Source of the DNA: Anaerobacterium chartisolvens
Lineage (GTDB): Bacteria; Bacillota; Clostridia; Acetivibrionales; DSM-27016
Assembly: GCF_003337415.1 (NCBI RefSeq)
Contig: NZ_QPJT01000015.1
Span: forward strand, 1-64,000
DNA: 64,000 bases
Direction of reading: 5' to 3'
Every line of letters starts with the position of its first letter. The stretch's first letter is position 1. The notes under the pieces were generated by a model. It saw only the letters and a list, made by a program, of their open reading frames with translations. It did no database searches and was not told the origin of the DNA. Position numbers and translations under genes: made by a program. Positions 43,957-53,110 of this stretch are shown here, one piece after another.

Positions 43957-45681
43957 TTATCTTTTTACATAATGGGTGTGCAGAAGCTGGTGGGCTTTAT
44001 GACTTCCTGGATTATCCATATACTCCTCATACATTTCCTTAATCTCAGGGTTTTTATGAGACTTTCTCAATTCCCGGTCTCTGTCTATGCCGTATATCCC
44101 TTCAATTCTCATCCTCTTTACCTCTTCGGCAGCCGACTTATCCATTATTATAGGCTGGCCGCCTCCATTTACACATCCTCCCGGACAGGCCATAACCTCT
44201 ATGAAATGATATGCCGCCTCTCCGGATCTTATTTTATCCAAAAGCTTTGAGGCATTTGCAGTCCCGTTTACAACGGCTACTCTTAAATCCATGCCGTTTA
44301 TAACAACATTTGCCTCCCGTATGCCCTCCATACCCCGGACTGATGTGTATTCAATGTCATTTAGATCTTTGGCGGTAAGCAGGTCCGCAACGGTACGAAG
44401 AGCGGCCTCCATTACTCCTCCTGTGTTGCCGAATATTGCGCCCGCTCCCGTGGAGACACCCATAAGGCTGTCAAAGCCGCTGTCGGGAAGCTCGGCAAAT
44501 TGTATTCCCGATTGCTTTATCATTTTAGCCAATTCTCTTGTTGTAATTACGGCATCCACATCTCTCAATCCATCCACCTTCAGCTCTTCCCTGTCTGCCT
44601 CGAATTTTTTTGCCGTACACGGCATGACTGAGACAACAAAAACCTTCTTAGCATCAATGCCTGCCTTGTGAGCATAATAGGACTTGGCAACGGCACCAAA
44701 CATCTGCTGAGGAGATTTGCAGCTTGAAAGATTGTCTATGAAATCATGGTAGTTGTGCTCGCAGAATTTTATCCATCCGGGAGAGCATGAGGTTATAAGA
44801 GGAAGCCTACCTCCGTTGTTAAGCCTGTTAAGCAGCTCGGTGCCCTCCTCCATTATTGTAAGATCCGCACTGAAGTTTGTGTCAAACACCCTGTCAAAGC
44901 CCAATCTTTTAAGAGCCGTCACCATCTTGCCCTCAACATCGGTTCCCGGCTGCATTCCAAATTCCTCGCCCAAAGCTACCCTTACCGCGGGAGCCGTCTG
45001 CACAACCACATGGAGCTCATTGTCTTCAACAGCATTCCACACCTTGCCGGTATCGTCCCTTTCCTGAAGAGCTCCTACAGGACAGATTTTTATACACTGT
45101 CCGCAATTAATACAGGAGTGCTCCGAAAGGCTGTCTCCATATGGTGTGGTTACTGACGTATGTGCGCCTCTGTGAGCATAGTTTATAACTCCTACATTTT
45201 GTATATCGGAGCATACGGCGGCACACCTTCCGCAAAGCACACATTTCCCCGGGTCCCTCACTATATAGCTGCTTTTATCAATCGTACCTCTGTCTGCCCT
45301 TTTCTCATAAGGCACAGCCTCCACTCCCATTTCATTGCAAAGCTTCTGCAGTTCGCAATTTTGATTTCTGGGACATGACAGACATTCCCTGTCATGATTG
45401 GCCATGATAAGCTCCAATATGTTTTTTCTGGACTCCCTCACAGTGCTGCTTGACGTTTTTACCGACAGCCCTTCTGAAACCTTTGTAACACATGCGGGAT
45501 GAAGTCCTCTCCAGCCCTCTACCTCTACCACGCATATCCTGCAGGAGCCCACCTCATTAAGCCCCTTCATGTAGCACAGCGTTGGAATCTCTATCTGAAG
45601 CTGTCTGGCAGCCTGCAATATTGTCGCGCTCTTAGGCACCGAAACATCAAGTCCATCTATTTTAATATTTATCATTTCCAT
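43957..45681 (-). CDS. hydA: [FeFe] hydrogenase catalytic subunit, NADH-linked type
   Basis: About 574 aa from the ATG at 45681 (GGAG 6 bases upstream, two bases after the preceding stop). In order: plant-type [2Fe-2S] domain (LCYMKGLNEVGSCRICVVE), a His-Cys cluster region (ECLSCPRNQNCELQKLC), two [4Fe-4S] ferredoxin motifs (CVLCGRCAAVC, CINCGQCIKICPVGA) and the H-cluster domain with all three signatures: TSCSPGW, MPCTAKKFE and ACPGGCVNGGGQP. This is the layout of the alpha subunit of trimeric hydrogenases, which make H2 from NADH and, in bifurcating forms, reduced ferredoxin. It is the last gene of the three-gene set and is followed by the terminator at 43883-43933. Confidence 0.95.
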   Translation of the reverse strand: MEMINIKIDGLDVSVPKSATILQAARQLQIEIPTLCYMKGLNEVGSCRICVVEVEGWRGLHPACVTKVSEGLSVKTSSSTVRESRKNILELIMANHDRECLSCPRNQNCELQKLCNEMGVEAVPYEKRADRGTIDKSSYIVRDPGKCVLCGRCAAVCSDIQNVGVINYAHRGAHTSVTTPYGDSLSEHSCINCGQCIKICPVGALQERDDTGKVWNAVEDNELHVVVQTAPAVRVALGEEFGMQPGTDVEGKMVTALKRLGFDRVFDTNFSADLTIMEEGTELLNRLNNGGRLPLITSCSPGWIKFCEHNYHDFIDNLSSCKSPQQMFGAVAKSYYAHKAGIDAKKVFVVSVMPCTAKKFEADREELKVDGLRDVDAVITTRELAKMIKQSGIQFAELPDSGFDSLMGVSTGAGAIFGNTGGVMEAALRTVADLLTAKDLNDIEYTSVRGMEGIREANVVINGMDLRVAVVNGTANASKLLDKIRSGEAAYHFIEVMACPGGCVNGGGQPIIMDKSAAEEVKRMRIEGIYGIDRDRELRKSHKNPEIKEMYEEYMDNPGSHKAHQLLHTHYVKR

Positions 45682-45683
45682 AC

Positions 45684-46976
45684 TTACTCCGCCCCCTTGC
45701 CGTGCATATTGCACTTCCCGTTTTCACACTGTCCGGCAGCATGCGCCTTAAATTCCTCTTCAAAATACTTAAGAAGTGTAATAACTGCTGTCGGCGCGCT
45801 TTGCCCCAAGCCGCAGAAGCTTGTTGTTTTCATTGTCTGCGAAAGGCTTTTAAGCCTTTCTATATCATCCAATGTTCCCTTACCTGTGGTCAGCCTTTCG
45901 AGCAGCTCAACCAATCTCTGGTTTCCTTCTCTGCACGGAGTACACTTTCCGCAGGATTCCTCCTCAAAAAACTCCATAACAATTTTTGCATAGTCCACCG
46001 CACAGTGGCTGTCATCCACCACCAGCACAGCTCCTGATCCGAGCGAAAGCCCGCTTTTCTTAAGAGTGTTATAGCATATTGCGGTATCCAGCAAGCTTTC
46101 GGGGAAACATGCTCCCGAGGAACCCCCAAGATGAACAAACTTCAGCTTTCTTCCGTCAGGAATTCCCCCTCCCATGTCATATATAAGTTCTCTTAAGGTT
46201 GTTCCAAAAGGCACCTCGTAAACTCCCCTGTTTGCCACATTGCCTGAAAGGCACATAAGCTTTGTACCTCCGCTGAATTCAGTACCCATAGAACTGAAGC
46301 TGTCTCCGCCTTCTTTAACAATCCACGGTATGCATGAATATGTCTCTACATTGTTAAGTATTGTGGGCATCATATACAGCCCGCAGTTTTTAATATATGG
46401 GGGCTTTTGCCTTGGCCTTCCCGTCTTTCCCTCAATCGACTCCACAAGGGCAGTATTTTCTCCGCATACATACGCACCCGCCCCCGATATCACCTTAATA
46501 TCGAAATCCAGACCTGTGCCAAGTATGTTTTCCCCAAGATATCCAGCCTTTTTAGCATTTTCAATTGCACTTTTAACAGTCCTCTGTATAGCGGCATATT
46601 CTCCTCTTATATAAATATATCCCTCATTTGAACCCATTATAAATGCGCCTATAGTCATGCCCTCAATCAGCTCTAACGGGTCCTCCGCAAGTATATGCTT
46701 ATCTTTAAACGTTCCCGGCTCGCCCTCATCGGCGTTGCAGACCATATACTTTGGGCCTTTTTTTATAGCATACGCCTGCTCCCACTTTATTCCCGTGGGG
46801 TAAGCCGCCCCTCCCCTTCCAAACAGGTTTGCCTTCTTTATTTCTTCAATTATGTCCTCTGGCTGCATACCCACAGCTTTTTTTAAGCCCTCATAGCCCC
46901 CTGCGGCGACATATTCCTCCACCGAGTCAGGCTTTATAGCTCCGAACCTTGCACTTAAAACCTTAGCACTTTGCAT
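45684..46976 (-). CDS. hydB: NADH-binding hydrogenase subunit (NuoF-like)
   Basis: About 430 aa from the ATG at 46976 (GGGAGGGG 7 bases upstream, better than the start at 47003). It carries the NuoF core: Gly-rich FMN/NADH motif GRGGAAYPTGIKW, CNADEGEPGTFKDKHIL, SGAGAYVCGENTALVESIEG, and the C-terminal [4Fe-4S] motif ESCGKCTPCREGNQRL with a later Cys. The N-terminal thioredoxin-like [2Fe-2S] and C-terminal double ferredoxin extensions of Thermotoga HydB are both absent, so this is a short form. It passes electrons between NADH and the catalytic subunit. It overlaps the upstream subunit by 14 bases and the downstream one starts two bases after it. Confidence 0.93.
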   Translation of the reverse strand: MQSAKVLSARFGAIKPDSVEEYVAAGGYEGLKKAVGMQPEDIIEEIKKANLFGRGGAAYPTGIKWEQAYAIKKGPKYMVCNADEGEPGTFKDKHILAEDPLELIEGMTIGAFIMGSNEGYIYIRGEYAAIQRTVKSAIENAKKAGYLGENILGTGLDFDIKVISGAGAYVCGENTALVESIEGKTGRPRQKPPYIKNCGLYMMPTILNNVETYSCIPWIVKEGGDSFSSMGTEFSGGTKLMCLSGNVANRGVYEVPFGTTLRELIYDMGGGIPDGRKLKFVHLGGSSGACFPESLLDTAICYNTLKKSGLSLGSGAVLVVDDSHCAVDYAKIVMEFFEEESCGKCTPCREGNQRLVELLERLTTGKGTLDDIERLKSLSQTMKTTSFCGLGQSAPTAVITLLKYFEEEFKAHAAGQCENGKCNMHGKGAE

Positions 46977-47439
46977 ATTTAAGCCCCTCCCTGTAGGAAA
47001 CAATTATGTCCTTAAGCTTTTCCCTGGTCAGATTGCCGTAAACGCTCTCACCAACTTTAATAGCCGGAGCAATGTCGCATGCCCCAAAGCAGCTCGACAG
47101 CTGCAAAGTAAAGATGCCGTCGCAGGTAGTCTCTCCCGCCTTTATCCCCAGTTCCTCCTCCAGCATACAAAGCACATTTTCCGCGCCTGAAACGTGGCAC
47201 GGCCCGCTCTTACAGACCTCAACAATAAATTTGCCCTTGGGTGAGGTATTGAACATTGCATAAAAGGTTATTACTCCGTAAACCTTGCTAAGAGGCATTT
47301 GCAATGCCTCCGACACGGCGGCCACCCACTCTGCGGGAAGATAATTATTACCTGAAAGCTGCTGCAGCTCAAGCATAATCTGTATAAGGCTTTCTTTTTG
47401 ATTTCCATATCTGGACAAAACCTCTCTGACTTTTTCCAT
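46963..47439 (-). CDS. hydC: [2Fe-2S] hydrogenase subunit (NuoE-like)
   Basis: 158 aa, typical for NuoE/HydC. N-terminal helical part (LIQIMLELQQLSGNNYLPAE), YGVITFYAMF, then the thioredoxin-like [2Fe-2S] site with four cysteines in VCKSGPCHVSGAENVL and LSSCFGACDIAPA. It bridges electrons to the NuoF-like subunit. First gene of the hydrogenase operon; a Rex-like palindrome lies 23-40 bases before the ATG, which itself has an AGGGGG ribosome site. Confidence 0.94.
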   Translation of the reverse strand: MEKVREVLSRYGNQKESLIQIMLELQQLSGNNYLPAEWVAAVSEALQMPLSKVYGVITFYAMFNTSPKGKFIVEVCKSGPCHVSGAENVLCMLEEELGIKAGETTCDGIFTLQLSSCFGACDIAPAIKVGESVYGNLTREKLKDIIVSYREGLKYAKC

Positions 47440-47461
47440 TCTGATCCCCCTAATGTTATAA

Positions 47462-47479
47462 TTGTTTAATATTTAACAA
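47462..47479 (-). promoter_or_regulatory. Rex-type redox operator upstream of hydrogenase operon
   Basis: TTGTTTAATATTTAACAA differs by one base from the clostridial Rex consensus TTGTTAA-N4-TTAACAA. It sits directly before the hydC ribosome site, where repressor binding would block transcription or initiation. Rex senses NADH/NAD+, and NADH-using hydrogenases are known members of its regulon. Confidence 0.62.
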
Positions 47480-48128
47480 ACTTTTTTAAACGAACACATC
47501 AGCCTCTATATTCCGGCACTTCATCTCTCCATACTCTCAACTCAAACTTTATACCAAATAAATATATGATTATTGTAAGATACGGTTTTTTTATATCCTT
47601 AATATGAAATACACATAAAACCAACTATTATCCACAGCTTCTATTTTGAAGGCACAGCTTTTTTTTGTCAAACAGCACTTTGATATTTTTTTCACATATA
47701 CGTCTCTAAGCCTCTAATTTGCTATTAAATTCACATTCTTTCTTAATATTTTAACTGCACATTGTATACAAGATAAGCCACTTAAGCAGCTTGAATAGCT
47801 CAATAATTTTATATGTCACACAATTTACATAAAAAAAATATTCTCCCGGATTAATATACGGGTTTTAATGAAGTTCTTAAGATTTTCTTAACAATGTTTA
47901 AACAAAGCCTTACGCCTTTGCTGAAAAATCCCCCAAATACAGCTTGTCAAGCTACCTACAGGCATTTTAATCATCACTTGAAGCCTATATTCTCCTTCAC
48001 AAAAGGCTCTGTAATTTTTAGTTTTTTTGCTGTATAATAACTACTTGTACTTTGTATTTAGAGGCTAATTCAATTTCATTCATGTGTATATTGATTAACA
48101 TTTTGTTTTAGGTAAGGGGGAATCTTTT
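47480..48128. other. AT-rich divergent intergenic region
   Basis: About 650 bases between the hydrogenase operon (minus) and the LtaS-like gene (plus), with no credible ORF. A TATAAT at 48033-48038 with a poor -35 (TGTAAT) could serve the LtaS-like gene. I see no structured RNA or repeat I can name. Confidence 0.45.
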
Positions 48129-49844
48129 TTGAATATCACAGCCCAGTCAGGCAAGGCCATATGCCCGGATGTTACGGAAAGCTCCCGGAGAATCAGCGCG
48201 GGAGCTGCTTCTGCTGTTGTTGTATTTTTCATATTATTAAACTCAGTTAAAATTACAATGTTTAACTTTTTGATTATGGAGTCCCAAACAGTATGGACAT
48301 TTGCCTATAAGCTTTTTTTTACACTGCTTTTTACGGTGCTTGTATTTTATACCTCTTTAACCTTTAAAAAGCCTCATGTTATTGTAATTGCATATATAAT
48401 ACAGACTGCATATATAATTACAATGCTGTGCTACTACAACTACTTCCGCAATTACCTGCATTTATTTCAGGTAACCGCTCTTTTTACCGAGGGCATCACT
48501 TCGGTAAAGCACTTTACCATACCATGGAACAACAACCTCTTGACGGCTATTTTAGACCTGCCGTTATTTTTATATGTGCTTATAACCTATAAAAAAATAT
48601 CAACATTTAAGACTGTACTGGGGCCTTACCTTAAATATATACTTATAGCCCCGGCAGTACTCATTGCGGCCGCAGAAGGCTGGAGCCTGTACAGCGGAAG
48701 CTCAATTGTACATTTTTCAAAGGACTATTCGGCATATGAGTCAGCCATTGTAGAAAAATATGGCACCCTTGCCAACAGCCTGTGCGACATCATAACAAAT
48801 AAGGGTGGCAAAAACCATATACAGCATTTAAAATATGGAGGCACAATAACAGCAACCGCCAAGGAAACGGCAAAACCCAATTTTGTTATTATACAGGTTG
48901 AATCTATGGACTCCAATGTGGTAAACCATAAATATAAGGGAAAATATATAGCTCCCTATCTCCATAGCGTTTCGCAAAGCAGCGTATATTATCCTTATAC
49001 CATGAGCTACCACAAGTCGGGAGGCACCTCCGACAGCGAATTTTCCGTAATCAACAGTGTAGAACCGCTTGGGAATTTTCCGTCCATAAAGCTGTCCGAC
49101 TACAGCTACCCCAATTCAATGCTCAAAAGGCTTAGTTCGGCGAATTATGCCTCCTATGCCTTTCACGGAAACACAGGAAGCTTCTATAACCGCAATGTGG
49201 CTTTTGATAAAATGGGCTTTGACACCTTTTATGATATTAATGCCATGGGAATGGAGGACGAGGGCTGGGGTGCTCCCGACCATGAGGTTTTTGATTTTGC
49301 CCTGAGAGTAATGGAAAATGAGGAAAAGCCATTTATCTCCTATATAATAACCATGACCAGCCATATGCCGTTTACCAATGCGGAAAACTATTATAAAAAC
49401 GATTTGTACGATAGCATTGAGGATGAAACGGTTAAAAACTACTTTAATTCAATATCCTATGTGGACAGCGCGATAAAGGACTTTGCAGAGCAGATAAGCA
49501 CCCGCTTTGAAAATACCTATATTATAATATACGGAGATCATACCCCCAATATTATTACTCCCGAGTATACACAGGCCTCCTTTGAAACAGACGGGTCGTA
49601 TTTTGAGTTTGTGCCTCTTATTATTATAACTCCCGACCGGCAGGTATATCATGAGAAAAGCAGGGCGGCGTGCTTTTTAGACGTCGCTCCTACTGTTCTT
49701 AATGCTTCGGGCATATCCTTTGAAATCCAGTCCAAAGGAATGGATCTCATTAACCCCGTCGGCTATGCCACAGTTCCGTTTTACGGCAATGATTACAACA
49801 GAGCTTATTTATACGAAAGAGTTACAAATCCCCCCGAAGAATAA
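48129..49844 (+). CDS. LtaS-family membrane sulfatase-like enzyme
   Basis: 571 aa, TTG start with AAGGGGG 8 bases upstream. About five N-terminal helices (25-48, 55-78, 82-103, 133-155, 165-185), then an extracellular alkaline-phosphatase-superfamily domain: IIQVESMDS with metal ligand Glu259, and SGGTSDSEF with the probable nucleophile Thr300, then the IIIYGDHTPN metal site near 475. LtaS-type enzymes transfer glycerol-phosphate from phosphatidylglycerol to teichoic-acid or glycolipid acceptors. No other teichoic-acid gene lies beside it, so polymerase versus primase or phosphoglycerol transferase cannot be told apart. It converges on the histidine kinase gene, with only seven bases between stops. 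Confidence 0.85.
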   Translation: MNITAQSGKAICPDVTESSRRISAGAASAVVVFFILLNSVKITMFNFLIMESQTVWTFAYKLFFTLLFTVLVFYTSLTFKKPHVIVIAYIIQTAYIITMLCYYNYFRNYLHLFQVTALFTEGITSVKHFTIPWNNNLLTAILDLPLFLYVLITYKKISTFKTVLGPYLKYILIAPAVLIAAAEGWSLYSGSSIVHFSKDYSAYESAIVEKYGTLANSLCDIITNKGGKNHIQHLKYGGTITATAKETAKPNFVIIQVESMDSNVVNHKYKGKYIAPYLHSVSQSSVYYPYTMSYHKSGGTSDSEFSVINSVEPLGNFPSIKLSDYSYPNSMLKRLSSANYASYAFHGNTGSFYNRNVAFDKMGFDTFYDINAMGMEDEGWGAPDHEVFDFALRVMENEEKPFISYIITMTSHMPFTNAENYYKNDLYDSIEDETVKNYFNSISYVDSAIKDFAEQISTRFENTYIIIYGDHTPNIITPEYTQASFETDGSYFEFVPLIIITPDRQVYHEKSRAACFLDVAPTVLNASGISFEIQSKGMDLINPVGYATVPFYGNDYNRAYLYERVTNPPEE

Positions 49845-49851
49845 AAAGGCC

Positions 49852-52167
49852 TCAAGAAATAAGGCTCTTTTCGGACGTCTCCGGCTCTCTTACCAGGGGC
49901 ATGGTTATGCTAGCCTTGAACAAATCCCCGTCAATAACGATATCAAGCCTGCCTCCCTGTATCTCCGCAAGGCTTTTTGCTATTGACAGCCCTAAGCCGG
50001 AGCCTTCGGTGGTGCGTGACTCCTCCCCTCTTACAAAGCGTTCCACAAGCTGTTCTGGCTCAACATCAAGGGGGTTTTCGGAAATGTTTTTTATTGTTAT
50101 AGCCCCGTGTTCCGGCGTATGCTCAATATCTATATAAACTCTGGAGTTTTTCTGGGAGTATTTTACTACATTGGAAAGTAAATTTTCCAATGCTCTCCAC
50201 ATCAGCCTTCCGTCGGCATAAATCATTACGGGCTTTTCAGCTGCTTTAATACGAACTTCCAAGCCCCTGTCAATTATTTTGTCCCTGAACTCTGCTTCAG
50301 CTTGAATGATAAGGGCGTGGAGGTCAACCCCATCAAGGCTTACCGCGATATTGCCGCTTGCGACCTTGGATGCCTCAATCAAATCCTCTATAAGCTGCTT
50401 CAGCCTTAATGATTTTTCGTCAAGTATTTCGATGTACCTTTTAGTGTCCCCGCCCTCAGGGCTTTCTTTTTTAAGAAGATCAACATAGCTGATAATTGAA
50501 GTAAGAGGAGTTTTAAGATCGTGAGACACATTCGTGATAAGCTCCGTCTTAAGCCTTTCCCCCTTTACAGCCTGGAAAACAGCCTTCCTAAGTCCTGACT
50601 GTATATTCTGAATATCCCATGCAAAGCCCGCAAAGGCAGCCGAAGCATTGGGCTTTTCAAGGTATACCTCCAGATTGCCTCCCGATATTCCCTTTACCCA
50701 GTTCATTATATCCGACAAAGACACCAGCGCCTTCAAAACCAGATACACCGAAATTATGTTCAGCAGTATAAGCAATACAAGCGTTAAAGGCCCGGTATTG
50801 TGCCCGTCAATTATCATGGCGGCAAACAGTATGCCATTCATAAGACCGTAGCCAAGAAGGAATAATATTACTACAAGCCTGAACTTAACATTGAAGCAAA
50901 ATCTCACAAACTTTATAACCGTCCTTGAAAGGTTGTAGATTAAGGTATGCTTTATAAGCGAACCGCTCTTTATATGTCTTGCCATGCTTAAGATATAGCT
51001 CAGTGCTATAAGCAGGTCGGCAGACAAAATAACGAACACCCCCGCAAGCTCCCAGATATTCCGCCAATCATAAAAATTTTTAACCGAAAGCCATGAAATG
51101 ACTGCAGCAAATATGACAAGCGCGGTATGGATGTCATTATAGAGCCTGTCAACCCGCTTAAGCCTCACCTGTCCGCCCTTCTCGCCGCGCCCTGCGGAAA
51201 TTATAAGGCAGATGAAGCACAGAAGTCCTATAATAAAGGACAGGCTGGCTATGACAATAAAAGCAGGCATGAGCTTATGAGCAGTTGAATGCATTTGCCA
51301 TGCCTCATAAAAGGCATCTCCAGGAGAGAGCGGCTCCTCCACTGCGGCGTACAACTCAAACCCCGTTCCTTCCAAAGCTTTGCTTAAACCGGGATCAACG
51401 TTATGAATAAAATTTAAGGGAACAGCTTCTTCATAGCTCCCGGCTAAATGCACATAAACCTTCTGCGCTTTCAATTTACTTGCCGTATCCGCAACATTGA
51501 AGCCTCTGCCGGTTTCTACATTTGTCAAGGCAGTTCCGGTTCTAACGTCAACCACCATATACATGAAATTAACCCAAGAATCAATCTCTGCCTTCACTTC
51601 CTTAAATCTTTCCAGATGCTCCTTAATTATTTTTTGCCTCAGCAACTCTATCTCTTCCGCGGTCACCTCCCCATTTTCCACGCTGGGAACAGTGGCATTT
51701 GACACTGTGGTTTCACCTGAGCCTAAGGCTTTTTTATCACTGTTTTTACTCTCCCGGCTTTCTGTTTCATAGCCTTCTAGTATGATATCTATAGGCTCAC
51801 CGGCTATATCAATCCTCATTCTCTCAGCCTCTTCCGCTTTCTGCCTTTTTTCCTCAGCCAGCTCCCTTTTCCCTTGCTCCACCATCTCCTCGGTAATTGT
51901 ATTACCGCCCCTTATATATTCCTCACTCCTCAGTGTAACTCCATAGTTAAAGGCATAAGATACATTATTTCTAAACTCTCGCTGGTATTTATGTGTTTCA
52001 AAATAATTTTCCTTCCTCAGCCCATCATAATGCCATGCCACAAACACCATTGAAGCAAACAATCCGGCGAAGGCCGCCCATATAAGAAATACCGACACCC
52101 TCTTTGCCGCCTTTGAGTATTTAATATTTTTCAATTTTATATCCAATTCCCCACACCACCTTAACAT
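49852..52167 (-). CDS. Sensor histidine kinase
   Basis: About 771 aa from an ATG at 52167 (AAGGAG 7 bases upstream, inside the response-regulator gene); a TTG at 52134 is an alternative. A first helix near 22-42, a large extracellular part of about 260 residues with a charged coiled-coil segment (about 75-140), then several more helices (about 300-490), an unclear HAMP-like stretch, and the kinase core: NVSHDLKTPLTSIISYVDLL with the phospho-accepting His, N-box LENLLSNVVKY and GSGLGLSIAKSL. The multi-helix region before the core is unusual for an OmpR partner. Its start overlaps the regulator gene by about 47 bases, so the two form a coupled pair. Signal unknown. Confidence 0.9.
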   Translation of the reverse strand: MLRWCGELDIKLKNIKYSKAAKRVSVFLIWAAFAGLFASMVFVAWHYDGLRKENYFETHKYQREFRNNVSYAFNYGVTLRSEEYIRGGNTITEEMVEQGKRELAEEKRQKAEEAERMRIDIAGEPIDIILEGYETESRESKNSDKKALGSGETTVSNATVPSVENGEVTAEEIELLRQKIIKEHLERFKEVKAEIDSWVNFMYMVVDVRTGTALTNVETGRGFNVADTASKLKAQKVYVHLAGSYEEAVPLNFIHNVDPGLSKALEGTGFELYAAVEEPLSPGDAFYEAWQMHSTAHKLMPAFIVIASLSFIIGLLCFICLIISAGRGEKGGQVRLKRVDRLYNDIHTALVIFAAVISWLSVKNFYDWRNIWELAGVFVILSADLLIALSYILSMARHIKSGSLIKHTLIYNLSRTVIKFVRFCFNVKFRLVVILFLLGYGLMNGILFAAMIIDGHNTGPLTLVLLILLNIISVYLVLKALVSLSDIMNWVKGISGGNLEVYLEKPNASAAFAGFAWDIQNIQSGLRKAVFQAVKGERLKTELITNVSHDLKTPLTSIISYVDLLKKESPEGGDTKRYIEILDEKSLRLKQLIEDLIEASKVASGNIAVSLDGVDLHALIIQAEAEFRDKIIDRGLEVRIKAAEKPVMIYADGRLMWRALENLLSNVVKYSQKNSRVYIDIEHTPEHGAITIKNISENPLDVEPEQLVERFVRGEESRTTEGSGLGLSIAKSLAEIQGGRLDIVIDGDLFKASITMPLVREPETSEKSLIS

Positions 52168-52810
52168 ATTTTGGCTCCTTAGGATTGATTTCAAGCTTTT
52201 CACGTATGCGCCTTATATGTACCGCAACAGTATTTTCAACAGAAAAGGAGGGCTCGTTCCATACCCTTTCATATATCTCATTAATAGAAAACACTCTGCC
52301 CATATTTTCCATGAGCAGCTTGACAATGCGGTATTCTATAGGCGTAAGCCTCACAAGTTCCCCGTCAACCCTTACCTCCTTAAGCTCATCGTCTATTTCC
52401 AGTCCCGCCGTTTTCAATACACCGTTTTTTTGCTCCATGCTTCCTAACTGAGTATACCTTCTCAGCTGGGATTTTACCCTCGCAAGAAGCTCGAGGTGAT
52501 TAAAGGGCTTGGTTACATAGTCGTCGGCACCGAAATTCAGTCCGGTTATTTTATCGGTATCCTCAGATTTTGCAGATAAAAGGATAATGGGGATATTCTT
52601 TTTTTCCCTTACCCTCACAGTTGTAAAAAAACCGTCAAGACCCGGCATCATTATATCCAGTATTATAAGATGTATATCCTTCTCAAACGCCGTCTTTACA
52701 GCCTCCAGCCCGTCATGGCACTTATAAACCTCATAGCCCTCCTGCTTAAGATAGATTTCCAGCGCATCCACGATAGCCCTGTCGTCATCACACACCAAGA
52801 TATTGTACAT
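52121..52810 (-). CDS. OmpR/PhoB-family response regulator
   Basis: 229 aa. Receiver domain 1-118 with acidic pair DDD at 8-10, phospho-acceptor Asp in LILDIMMPGLDG, Thr/Ser in LLSAKS and Lys in VTKPF. Winged-helix DNA-binding domain at about 130-229 ending VKVVWGIGYKIEKY. It acts with the overlapping kinase gene 49852-52167. The promoter region upstream contains the short copy of the inverted-repeat element (52872-52970), which may form a hairpin near its leader. Confidence 0.95.
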   Translation of the reverse strand: MYNILVCDDDRAIVDALEIYLKQEGYEVYKCHDGLEAVKTAFEKDIHLIILDIMMPGLDGFFTTVRVREKKNIPIILLSAKSEDTDKITGLNFGADDYVTKPFNHLELLARVKSQLRRYTQLGSMEQKNGVLKTAGLEIDDELKEVRVDGELVRLTPIEYRIVKLLMENMGRVFSINEIYERVWNEPSFSVENTVAVHIRRIREKLEINPKEPKYVKVVWGIGYKIEKY

Positions 52811-52871
52811 TCCCCTTCTCCCCCGGTAACGTTATCGTTTTAATTATAATATAAAATCACCCACCTTTCTA

Positions 52872-52970
52872 ATATATATGTAGCGATAAAGATTTTACAT
52901 GGAGGATATAACTTGATGTAAGCAATTATATCCTCTATGTTTGTAAAATCTTTATCGCGTCCTATATAGA
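52872..52970. mobile_element. Small inverted-repeat element, copy 2 (internally deleted)
   Basis: About 98 bases consisting almost only of the two ends seen in copies 1 and 3: GTAGCGATAAAGATTTTACA on the left and TGTAAAATCTTTATCGCG on the right. The roughly 110-base interior of the longer copies is missing. The whole can fold into one hairpin. It lies about 60 bases upstream of the response-regulator start. Confidence 0.7.
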
Positions 52971-53044
52971 TAATACCAGCAAAAACTTACAGGCAGCCTG
53001 ACAAAAACCTTACGAATTTCTTACAGTCCGGCTGGAGCGTATGA

Positions 53045-53072
53045 ACTATTTACTTTTATTCTGCATACTATA
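53045..53072 (+). promoter_or_regulatory. Sigma-K promoter of the tgl operon
   Basis: AC at 53045-53046, 17 bases, CATACTATA at 53064-53072: an exact fit to the sporulation sigma-K form AC-N17-CATA-N3-TA. It sits about 38 bases before the start of the gene at 53111. Late mother-cell expression suits the coat transglutaminase encoded second. Confidence 0.6.
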
Positions 53073-53110
53073 GTTATAGATCAATATGATAAAGCAGGGG
53101 GAATAGCGGT

